Assembly: GCA_963989385.1 (NCBI GenBank)
Contig: OZ022501.1
Location: 99,098,502-99,162,501 of the forward strand
Direction: 5' to 3'
DNA: 64,000 bases
Origin: Ctena decussata
Lineage: Eukaryota > Mollusca > Bivalvia > Lucinida > Lucinidae
Positions 10,530-19,563 of this stretch are shown here, piece by piece. Below the pieces are notes generated by a model, which worked only from the letters and a program-made list of their open reading frames with translations, made no database searches and was not told where the DNA came from. The translations under genes were made by a program, and so were the position numbers. How positions within the stretch are numbered: the first letter of the stretch is position 1; each line of letters starts with the position of its first letter.

Positions 10530-10957
10530 TTTATACCCCGCCACACGATAGTGACTGGGTATTACGTTTTCACGTTGGCCGTCCGTGTGTCCGTCCGTCC
10601 GTCCGTCCGTAGTACGTCCGTCCGTCCGCACTTGTTTTTTTGCGATAATTTAAGTATTTATCAACGGATTTCATTCAAATTTTGCCCCTTTAGGGGGTTA
10701 TCTGCCCATGCCCTGTGGCCACATACATGTTTAAAACCATTAAAACTGTATTTGGTTGGAGTGGTAAGTGCTATATCGGAAGCTTATAGTAAGTGATTAG
10801 AATAATGAAGTGTCATGACTTTGATTTTTCCCATGAACCTTGGGGTCTAGCAGCCCCTGCCCTGGCCTAATACAGAGAAAAAGTTAGTGAGGAAAAATTG
10901 GTGAGTGAAAAAGATTTGCAGTGGCAGGGTATCACGCAGTCGTTTGCGATGCTTTTA
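10530..10957 (+). repeat. Hairpin-headed repeat, family HH, copy 1
   Basis: Starts with a hairpin (ATACCCCGCCACACGATAGTG...) and a run of CCGTCCGT repeats, and ends with GGCAGGGTAT followed by a short AT-rich tail. The matching place in the copy 3 flank (33118-33122) reads straight through, so this is an insertion specific to unit 1. Related repeats are at 14329-15286 and 53977-55815. The class is uncertain; foldback or Helitron-like are both possible. Confidence 0.6.
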
Positions 10958-11139
10958 TTGACTTCCTGTTTACCTCCCTGAGAAAGGTAGCCCTTCCAAA
11001 TTGGAAAGCTACTCTTAAAGGAAAGAATTTGTTCACAGTGACTCATAATTTTCCTTTTAGGAGTTGAACCCTGTTAAGAAGAGAGAATAATAAAATGGCA
11101 GAATGTAGCTTTTCTTTTTAAAGGAAGTGTTATAACAGC

Positions 11140-11300
11140 AGGCCTGAAACTGTGGAGCGCAGTGGTGCAGCGGTGATGTACCCAACTCATAACTGAAGGG
11201 TCCCAAACTCGAATTCCTCCAAGCCCTAGCGTTGAGACTTTAAGTAAAGCCGCATGCCACAGCTCAGCTTGTATATACATGTATATAGTCTTCAGGTAAA
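11140..11300 (+). repeat. Old tRNA-headed SINE in the unit 1 flank
   Basis: GGAGCGCAGTGGTGCAGCGG (A-box like) and AACTCGAATTCC (decayed B box) mark a tRNA-derived head. The same SINE sits at the same place behind copy 2 (21517-21680) and copy 3 (33336-33745), so it was present before the gene duplicated. Confidence 0.55.
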
Positions 11301-11311
11301 TGATCATAATT

Positions 11312-11548
11312 GAGCCGCGACGCGAGAAAACCAACAAAGTGGTTGTGCGCCCAGTGCAGACTCAGGTCAGCCTGGGCATCCACCCAGTCTGATCAGAGTC
11401 TTCGCTGTCCGCATGGAGGTAGCTTAAACCCTTAGCTATCCTTTAAGTGCTTAGTGAAGACTCTGATCAGAATTAGCGGATGCCCAGGCTGATCTGAGTC
11501 TGTGCTAGGCGCACAACCACATTGTTGGTTTTCTCGTGTCGCGGTTCA
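11312..11548. repeat. Foldback element FB-1, copy C
   Basis: Same arms as 528-728. Inserted in the unit 1 flank at GATCAT|ATTACAGAGG; the paralogous site in unit 3 (about 33487-33500) is empty, which defines the element ends to within a few bases and dates the insertion after duplication. Confidence 0.85.
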
Positions 11549-11628
11549 TATTACAGAGGAAGCATCTCTGCCATATTCATTTTGCCTCCCGTCTCAGTGG
11601 AATAAACTCTCTTTGAAGAAAACACATG

Positions 11629-11901
11629 GGCCCGAGGTTATAAAACTTTTTTCATGCTCAGCTGAGTTGAGCATGAAATTTTACCTGCTAATAAATAGCA
11701 AATTACTGATAAGTACAGTTGTTTTTCTAGCTCAGTTAAGCAGAGTATGTAATTTTCTCTGCTTATGAATATGAAAATGCCAACTTTAGTTGGCATTTTC
11801 ATATTTATCAGCAGAAAAGTTGGCATTTTCATATTCATAAGCAGAGAAAATTTCATGCTCAGCTGAGTTGAGCATGAAAAAAGTTTTATAACCTCGGGGC
11901 C
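11629..11901. repeat. Foldback element FB-2
   Basis: Terminal arms of about 55 bp: left GGCCCGAGGTTATAAAACTT, right the complement ending AACCTCGGGGCC, with an inner palindrome of GTTGGCATTTTCATAT repeats. The unit 3 flank (CATCTGTTCTCG, near 33570) lacks it, so it is also unit 1 specific. Confidence 0.8.
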
Positions 11902-12101
11902 TGTTCTCCTAGTAACAAATTATTTCCTTTAAGAGTGATCTGGGTGATAGCTTTGACTCCTCGCTTCTCCGTTCTTTTGGAAGAGACTCTAAACCAGGGT
12001 ATCCTTATGACCTATGTGTATGGGACGTTAACCCTGAGTTCCCATGCTCACTCCCTTAAGAATATACTTAAGAATATATAAACCTTTTTACAGGTTTTAA
12101 A

Positions 12102-12166
12102 ACGAAGAAAGCTGAGTGACCAACAACGGGGCTAAAACATGTACTGCATATATTTGGTTATAAGAC
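12102..12166 (+). repeat. 65-bp perfect inverted repeat, left arm
   Basis: Exact reverse complement of 13615-13679 over 65 bases (ACGAAGAAAGCTGAGTGACC... GGTTATAAGAC). It adjoins the R393 fragment 12167-12236. Confidence 0.9.
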
Positions 12167-12236
12167 AACTATGGTTTGAGGGCTGGATTTGGATTTTGAT
12201 TGTTTCAGTTCCTGGTCTTTGCATACTTTTTACTTT
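12167..12236 (+). repeat. R393 fragment
   Basis: Seventy bases identical or nearly so to the right end of the repeat at 1-385 (AACTATGGTTTGAGGGCTGG ... TTTTTACTTT). Confidence 0.85.
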
Positions 12237-12840
12237 TGTTGTCAAGGGAACCACACAGGAAGTCACGAAACGTGTTCTCCGTTGTTAATATGGCGGGAAA
12301 TCCATGGACGTGTCCTGGCAGACTTTAGTAAGTCGCAATTAAAGCTGTACGGACCTTATGTTTGATGTTTGTGAAAAAGATGCAACTGTAAATAAAGCTT
12401 TTTACTACTATTTTATCAATGTTATCATTTATACTTTCGAGATGCCATGACGTTCCTCTATCAGTTCTGGTTAGCAAGGACACCGAGTGTATATTCTCGC
12501 AGATCTTACCGTAAAAATTCTATAAATTGGGACACCCAAAATATTTACCGTGATTATCCTAAAATGGAACAGTTTCGTTTTACAATACATTAAAAAGATG
12601 CAGTTAGTCGGTCAAACAGTTAAGACCCTGATCAAAGTGCAGTCAAACCTGCCTCTGCACTGTTTGCTGGGAACTGCATGTCCAAATACTAAGAGTGTTT
12701 ACTGTAAAGGAAAGTGTAGTGGTGAGTCTGCGACTGTCTGTGATGGGTTGTATGATGATGGGACTTTCATCGCTTGTGGAACTACTGGCCGGTCATTAAT
12801 GTGATAATCAAACAATAGAAAGCATACAACTCAGACAGCA
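12237..12840 (+). repeat. 3' flank of receptor unit 1
   Basis: Aligns with the flank of copy 3 (33768-34930): GTTGTCAAGGRAAC, GTTAATATGGCGGGAAA, GCAATTAAAGCTG, then CTTTCGAGATGC and the GGGACACCCAAAATA block. No coding region. Confidence 0.6.
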
Positions 12841-13614
12841 TTATTGACACTGAATAACACCATAATGTGAAATTCGGATGTTTGTTTGTTTTGAATTTTA
12901 AGGTTTATTAAGGCAATATTTCAGTGTAACAGAACAGTTTTAAAAAGGGAGAGAAGGCTAGACAAGCCGAGCCACCCCAACCTGCAGCTACTGCAATCAC
13001 AACATGCTCCGGTCATACCGTAAGTGTACCATACGGTAGGCGCACCATAAGATGCGATTGAACAAGAACATTAAGGAATACGGGAATATGGAACAAGAAT
13101 TGCCGGAAGACTATAATGCGCAACTTACGGGAGCTTGACTATAAAAAGCGCAAGTTTGATAATAATATTATTGGCCGAATGAAATGAGGTCAAATGCTGT
13201 CAGACTTTACAGATCTTCGAAGAATAATTCCAACATCTAAAATATTGCCAGATATAAAACAATATCAATGAAATGTAAAATATAAGTCACAGTGACCTAG
13301 AAGTAACATGAGGTGAATTACTGTAAGGGAATGTACAATTACAAGAATTATAGGGCAAGTCAATGAAAAAGTGTGAAAGATATTGACTTAAATCAGTGGA
13401 CCATGGAGTATTGGTTACACTGACCTACAATTAGTATGAGGTCACTCTTAGTGTCAGCCCAATGCATCAACACAAATATGATGCAAATCCATAAAATGGT
13501 GTTGGATATAGTGGTAATATCACTGGACCATGAAATATAGGTCACACTGTTCTAAAATAAGCATAAACAATACTGATTTATATATTTGCGGTAATGTTTG
13601 ATGAATAAATTCCC
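12841..13614. other. Gene-free stretch
   Basis: AT-rich, with a weak GGTCACACTG/GGTCACAGTGACCTA motif recurring at about 13288, 13415 and 13550. No gene recognised. Confidence 0.35.
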
Positions 13615-13679
13615 GTCTTATAACCAAATATATGCAGTACATGTTTTAGCCCCGTTGTTGGTCACTCAGCTTTCTTCGT
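13615..13679 (-). repeat. 65-bp perfect inverted repeat, right arm
   Basis: Exact reverse complement of 12102-12166; 1448 bp separate the arms. Confidence 0.9.
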
Positions 13680-13739
13680 GTGTTAAAAAAAACCTAGTGC
13701 TTTCGCTTGCTGTTTATCTTGTTTTCATATTTGATGTTC

Positions 13740-13925
13740 TGGGCAGAATGTGTTAGTATACAATGTAGTTGGTCTAAGGTCTTTCTTTTTTATTGCAATT
13801 AACAAGATCAGTCAGTTTTTAAACTTTTTATGTTTTGTTGAAACGATACAATAGGCCTTTAGTCACCCGATTTTGATCAACTGAATTTTATTTTCCATGG
13901 TATGTACAAGCTTTTTCAAATAGTA
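13740..13925 (+). repeat. Orphan 5' flank of a receptor unit
   Basis: Matches the region upstream of copy 3 (30936-31086) and copy 1 (8500-8625): GGTCTAAGGTCTTTCTTTTT, CCTTTAGTCA, GAATTTTATTTTCC. No signal-peptide or lectin coding sequence follows, so this looks like a unit that lost its gene. Confidence 0.55.
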
Positions 13926-14086
13926 AAACAATGCAGAACAGATGTTTCACCGAGGTCACATGCATTTAACCTTTTAGATGGGTTTCCGTTCTCAGCTGGG
14001 GTTTCGCATGAGATACTTTGGTAGGCATTATCAGAATCTGAGTAAGCTGGAAATGATGCCAAACACACATAACATCAGCAAAAGGC

Positions 14087-14089
14087 TTT

Positions 14090-14127
<38 letters not shown>
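14087..14127. repeat. (CT)n microsatellite
   Basis: About 20 CT units. The frames that cross it (Ser-Leu or Arg-Glu repeats) are not genes. Confidence 0.95.
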
Positions 14128-14129
<2 letters not shown>

Positions 14130-14328
14130 CCAATATACATATCTCTGCGTTTGTGTATGCGTATCTTGGCAACTTATCGAATAATAGGTCTACTGCATAC
14201 TGCACACATCCGTGTGTTTTTCAGGAGCGAAATTGGCGATTAAATTGTAAGAAAATCTCTAAAGTTCTTTAATTGGGGCGGTACTGAAATTTATTATTTA
14301 AGGTGTTTGGATATACCGCAATGTTAAC

Positions 14329-15286
14329 TATCCCCCGCCAAAGGCGGCGGGATATAATTTTCTCCATGTCCATCCATCCGTCTTCTGTGTGTCTGACTGT
14401 CCGTCCTTCCATCCGTCCGTCCGTCCGGAGCCATAACTAAGTAACCAACGGACGGAAGGTCATGAAACTTAAATATATATCACTAAAACGCGCTGAGGAA
14501 CGTGAAGTTTCGTCAGACTGGCTTCAGTAGTGCACGAGCTATTGTCCTTTAATTGACGTAAAATTCTTTCCATTCGTCCGTCCGGAGCCATAACTAAGTA
14601 ACAACTGGACGGAATTTTACGAAACTTGAAATAAATATATATCACTATAACGTGCTGACCCACGTGAAGTTTCGTGAGCCTGGTTTTAGTAGTGCATTGC
14701 CCTTTAATTGACTTAAAATTAATAAAATGAGCCACAACTAAGTAATCATTTATCAAAACTTCATACATCTTAAACCAGATATGTATAACCATAATGCAGT
14801 TGTGCACAGAACGTTTTGTTAGAATGGCATCAGCAGAACATGCGTTATTGCCCTTGAATGAATTTAAGATTGACAAATTCAGCCATAACTAAGTAATCAA
14901 CGAATAGATTTCTAGGAATCTTATACTACATATGTATCCCTGTAACACATTGATGCATTTTATGTTTTGTCGGAATTGCTTCAGTGCGTGGTTAAATGCC
15001 CTTGAATTGATTTAAAATCACCATCGATAAATAAGGTACTGGTGAACAAATTTCTTGAAACTGTATTAAAAATGTATCATTATATCGCAGTGAATCTGGG
15101 GCAAGTGTTTCAATTTATGCCTCAATTAGTCGTATGTTATTGCCCTTGATTTTATTTACAGTCCACAAGTTCAGCCATAACTAAGTAACCTGTGAACAAA
15201 ACTTTATATTGAAACTTAAAATAAACTATAAACAAATCAGGGCCACTTCGTCGGGGGATATAAATTCATCGAATTTGCTTGTTCGT
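14329..15286 (+). repeat. Hairpin-headed repeat HH, copy 2, with about six internal tandem units
   Basis: Opens with a perfect-looking hairpin (TATCCCCCGCC-AAA-GGCGGCGGGATATA) and CCGTCCGT repeats. It then runs through units of roughly 145-155 bp, each starting GCCATAACTAAGTAA or a variant (14429, 14585, 14729, 14881, about 15026, 15172), and ends CGTCGGGGGATATAAATTCA. The tandem part explains a 135-residue open frame on the - strand. Confidence 0.75.
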
Positions 15287-15856
15287 CTTTTTTTTCAAAG
15301 CCTTTCGACACCGAAGGCGCAGTGTGCCAGGCGGGTTTAGGCCTTGAATTGTTTTTGTATTAGTAAGAGGGACTTAATATCAGTCAGATTATTCTCCCTG
15401 GATGCATATCTATCTTAAATAGCTAAAATCTAAATATATGTGATCTAGATTAAAAAGGTTAAATATCGTAATTTTAATAAAGTAGCCCATACATATTGTT
15501 CGAAGCGTACATTTGCCGCTTAAATTGTTTTCAGAGTTAATAAGCGGCTCAAAAGTTACTGGGTCCATCATATATATTTTTCGTCAGTTTATCGAATTGA
15601 ACCGTTAGTATGAAACGGGAACTATCTATCTGATTTCAATTGGCGGCCATTACTGGACTCATACTCCAAAGAAGCGGCTTACACAATTGTATGGACACCG
15701 TATGGCGGACGCCGTGATTGTTTGATTATATATATCATCAGAGTATTCATTAACCGGAAACGTTATTTATTTTAAACGGAAACGGAAACGTTACCCAGAA
15801 CGTTACGTTACGTTGCTAGGTAAATCAAAATGTCTTCTTGAAAATCTGTAAAACAG
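15287..15856. other. Gene-free stretch
   Basis: AT-rich; no coding region, RNA gene or named repeat recognised. Confidence 0.3.
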
Positions 15857-16068
15857 TGAAACCGCGGTAGAAGTTAATTGATAATTGAGTTATTTGGCTA
15901 TATCGGACTTATTGTTTTTACTATAGTGAAACAGCGGTAGAAGTTAACTAACAATTGTGTTATTTGGCTATACATGCTATATAGGACATTGTTTTACTAT
16001 ATAGTAAAAACATTAAGTCCGATATAGCCAAATAACACAATTATCAATTAACTTCTACCGCGGTTTCA
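15857..16068. repeat. Foldback element FB-3
   Basis: Inverted arms of about 65 bp, TGAAACCGCGGTAGAAGTTA at the left and its complement at the right, with one internal degenerate third copy of the arm (15927-15980). It abuts the GIY-YIG remnant on the right. Confidence 0.8.
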
Positions 16069-16288
16069 GTGTATTTATGAAGTATGTTTCCTTTGCTCGT
16101 CTCAAAGTTGCGTTTTCCGTATACATCTTGTAGAAAGGGAAGATGTCGTATTTAGGATTCAAAGTATTTGCACAAATGTCTATATGCTCACTAACTTTCA
16201 GCATTCTTGTTCGATGGTCACGGATTTGTTGATTATGTGCCGTGATCCGTGACCCAATATAAATATCGGTTGCCGCAGGCATTGGTCT
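16069..16288 (-). pseudogene. Penelope-like element, GIY-YIG endonuclease C-terminal part
   Basis: The - strand translation reads DIYIGSRITAHNQQIRDHR, VSEHIDICA, IFPFYKMY, LRRAKETYFINTLKP. The order YIGS ... H ... VSEHI..C ... PF.K ... LR..KE..FI matches the GIY-YIG domain carried by canonical Penelope-like elements. The left side is cut by the LINE insertion at 16289 and the right side by the foldback element. No full reverse transcriptase is attached. Confidence 0.55.
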
Positions 16289-17420
16289 ATAAAATGCTAA
16301 ATAACATTACACCCCTATACCTCTCTTCTTTAGTACCGCAGTCTATAAGCAACTTATCACGATACAACCTCCGAAATTCAAATGACTTACGACTTATTGA
16401 TGCTAGAACTAACCAGTATTTTAATTCTTTTTTACCGTCGAGTGTCAGAGCATGGAATAATTTATCTGTTGACGCGAAGCAATGTGATTCTGTAAACTCT
16501 TTCAAATGCTTTCTTCAAAGAGATAAAAATCAGTTCCCAAACATAATTATGTAGGTTGTAGAAAAGGACAAATATTATTAACCCGCCTACGAACAAACTG
16601 TAGTTCGCTAAATTTTGATCTCTTTGTTAAAAAATATCAGATTCTCCTCTTTGTCATTGTGGAACTGTTGAGAATGCCCAACACTTTTTCTTCCATTGCA
16701 CATCGTATCAAATGCAGCGCGACGAATTAATAAACGCAGTGTCTTCATATCAGCATCCTTCTCTTAATCTATTTTTGTACGGCGACCTGTCCTTGTCGTA
16801 TGAAACTAACAGTTTAATATTTGATAACGTTTACAAATACATACATTATAGCAACAAAACGCTTCTAAACGCACAACACTCCTGTTATGCAGGCAGACTA
16901 AAGCAAACAATGTTCAGCGTAAATGCTATGACTGCTGCTGAAACCCGTTCCCGCTCTCTCAATCCTGCTTAGTATTTGTATATGTTAAGAATTATTTCCT
17001 ATTGGCCTAGTTCCCTCTTCCAATGATAGCTCGCTAACTTTCTCGGTCGAAAATGTTAACTGACAATCCTTGTTGTCCTATTATTCTTTTGGAATTGCAT
17101 TGCGTTTTCTTTGCTTTGTTATATGTTGTGGCAAAGAGGTTATCATACGTATTATATTTCTCAGCAACTAGGCCTTGTTTGTTTGTTTATTTCTTCTTTC
17201 AAACACTGAATGCTGTTTTAATTTTGGTTTACCAAATTGTGAATGTAACCTATATTCTATAACATTTAGAGATCCGCCATAATTTGTACAAATGTTTCAT
17301 AATAGGGAGAAGAACTCTATAAGCACACAGCTTCCGTTCTAATCCCATAGCTTGTACTGATATCTTATTTGTACATGTATGTATATATGTATGTCAAAAG
17401 CGAAATAGATATGTTTAAAC
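16289..17420 (+). mobile_element. 5'-truncated LINE, same family as 3599-7490
   Basis: Flanked by a 13-bp target duplication CAGGCATTGGTCT (16276-16288 and 17421-17433). The frame 16249-16554 gives TPLYLSSLVP and SSVRAWNNLS; 16712-16972 follows after SPLCHCGTVENAQHFFFHC. These match the C-terminal ORF2 region of the longer LINE, and the 3' end (ATAAGCACACAGCTTCCG... GTTTAAAC) matches as well. The length of 1132 bp fits abortive target-primed reverse transcription. Confidence 0.85.
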
Positions 17421-17433
17421 CAGGCATTGGTCT

Positions 17434-17985
17434 TATGTTTTGAGAAAAGAAGTTACGACTCATTTAGCCTGGCCATAAAGCAAATTCTCTTTGAAATCTC
17501 CTCGCCTGATAAAAATGACAGTGCGCTTGTTTTCCAAGTTTTGGTGGCACAGCCAACTAATGACAGAAAGCAGGTAATCAGATCCGTTTACAAAATACCA
17601 GCGTCATCTGTTAGAACAGAAACTCAAGAATTCAGAATATTTCTCTAGATGATATGTTCTACTTTCTTACGGAATGGGGACTCTTCCATGTTTTCCGGCA
17701 TTTTTACAAAAGGGGACTAAAGTTGTGACTGCCTGTATGCTTCCCTGGGGTAATAATGGTTTTTACCTCATTCAAATTGGGATAAACTCTTGTAGGAGAA
17801 TTTACTACCCAAAATTTGCTCACCGGGGAGTAAATTGTGTCCGTTACAGAAAGCATATAGGTAAAAATAAATGTTTATGGTTTAACGTATTATTTGTTCT
17901 CATTGTAAGGGTTGATGCTTTTTGTAAATAATGATAAAAGTTTAGATCCTTTAAGAGCAAAGAAAACATTCATAAGTAAGAAGTT
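17434..17985. other. Penelope-adjacent stretch without recognised gene
   Basis: Lies between the target duplication of the LINE and the hammerhead fold at 17986. Probably the interior of the same Penelope remnant, but I see no conserved motif in either strand. Confidence 0.3.
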
Positions 17986-18029
17986 GGGCCATACCGCGGT
18001 TTCGGCTATTCAAGCCTCATCAGTGACCC
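17986..18029 (-). ncRNA. Hammerhead ribozyme of a Penelope-like element (intact core)
   Basis: On the - strand: GGGTCA, CTGATGA, stem II GGCT-TGAAT-AGCC, GAA, short stem III ACC-GC-GGT, cleavage position A, then TGGCCC, which pairs with GGGTCA (one G-U) as stem I. All conserved core positions (CUGAUGA, GAAA, U-H) are present. Penelope-like elements are known to carry type I hammerheads with very short stem III in their terminal repeats, which fits. Confidence 0.75.
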
Positions 18030-18370
18030 TTTAAATCTGGCACAAGGAGCCAGAGGAAAAAAACAGTAAATTTGCAGGTTTAACATGGCAGTCGTCTCAA
18101 AGACTGATATAAGTCGAAAAATACCAAAATATTTCAAATTTGTTTAGAAAAGATTTGTAAGATTGTTGTGCGGGCGGAGGTTGTTTTTGTTTGTTTGAAC
18201 AAATGAAAGTGGTCAAAATACCCAAATCCTAAGTCCGAAATCGTAAATCATTTTAACATTGACAATTCCGGAATATTTCAGATACACAGACATGGACCCC
18301 AAAATAGAGGTGTGATCAGGTGCTCGCGAGAAGTAAACATCACCTGCCTATTATATTTATGTATCAGTGG
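18030..18370 (-). repeat. Penelope-like element remnant
   Basis: The stretch GTGATCAGGTGCTCGCGAGA ... CATCACCTGCCT (about 18303-18345) matches 41149-41183, which directly adjoins the Penelope reverse transcriptase remnant. Order relative to the hammerhead is the same in both places. Confidence 0.5.
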
Positions 18371-18990
18371 AATTTGCATTTGATGAACCAGGGGTGGGGT
18401 TAGTCGACCACAAACCGGTTAACTCGGCTCCCCCTCACCCCGACACCCGTTCTGGGACGTTTTAGGTCGGGCCCATCGTGATTTAACTGGTAGATTTATT
18501 CTGCTCCAGAACTCCAGTGTTGCTATTTCTGTGAGTCCTCATGTTTGTTTTGTCTTAATTTTAAGTTTGATGTCTATGTTCCTGAGAACACACTTATGAG
18601 ATAGGAATCATCCACGCAAACCGAGCAACTTAGTGTCTGATAAACCAAGGCAGGACCAAAGGCTCAACCGCAAACCGGTTAAGCCTCCCTCACCACCCCT
18701 CACCCAGTAATTTCATTGCTGGCCATCCCAAGGCGGCAGTTCTGCTTTGGTTCTTCTTGGTTGTTTTATGTGATGTTAGTTGCTGTGTCTGCTATTGATA
18801 TGATGTTTGTGATGTGCCGGCCAGCGCGTTGACCACCTACATGGGAAATGGCTGTTCACATGGCTGCCGCTGATGTATTCTTTGTTGGAGACTAATTTTG
18901 TGTTTCCTCTTTCCCACATGGTGCCTTGTGTTGGATCTGGGATTGAATTGTGTCAGTTCCTGAGGATTTTTCCCCTTCCTGTTTTTACTT
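18371..18990 (+). repeat. Diverged R393-related repeats
   Basis: Two blocks with CAAACCGGTTAA and CTCACCC motifs (18410-18480 and 18668-18720). The second continues GGCCATCCCAAGGCGGCAGTTCTG, close to GACCGTTCCAAGGCGGTAGTTCTG in the R393 copy at 1-385. Confidence 0.5.
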
Positions 18991-19563
18991 TTTCATATCC
19001 CAATTTCCAAATCTTTTTGTTGGAATTTAGACCCGAAATGTCAAGTTTCCCCTAAATAATCCCACTTTCCCTAATATTGAAGAAGGTCTCAATTAGTGCC
19101 GACGAATAATTTGTCACATATTCTCGGTCCTTGCTAATCACTTAGCATTCCACTTGTGTTGACTAGCATTTGATACTGTCACAAGATATTTGTATTTTTA
19201 CTCCTGTTAGTATTGTAAATGGAACTTAAATTTTAGCATAATCAGTGTCTGTCTTTTGCGCTTACTATCAGTCAGTTTTTATTTTGTCCCGTATCTTAGA
19301 ATAAAACAATAGGTTTCTGTGCACACTCGATTTTATTTTCCGCATGTATGGACAAGAAAGGTACTGGTGTAAAGGCATCTGTGGTGCCCTAGAGACATTG
19401 TAAGGTTATGGGATAGACTAGACTAGATAGACAAGAAGTTTCAAAAAAAGAACAATTAGACCGCTGCTTTTTCTGTCTGTTTGTATGCCCCAGCCTGTGA
19501 AATCAAGATAACAGCACTTCGGGATCGCTCTGCTACACAAGCAAATATTTCTTCGGGGATAAA
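18991..19563 (+). other. 5' flank of receptor unit 2
   Basis: 19265-19350 matches the common unit upstream sequence (CAGTCAGTTTTTATTTTG, CACTCGATTTTATTTTCCGC). No TATA box equivalent to 8131 or 30865 is evident. An insertion near 19375-19440 carries GGGATAGACTAGACTAG, the reverse complement of 33905-33965. Confidence 0.45.

Noticed and set aside
14469..14876. 135-codon frame on the - strand
   Set aside because: Explained by the tandem units of the hairpin-headed repeat.
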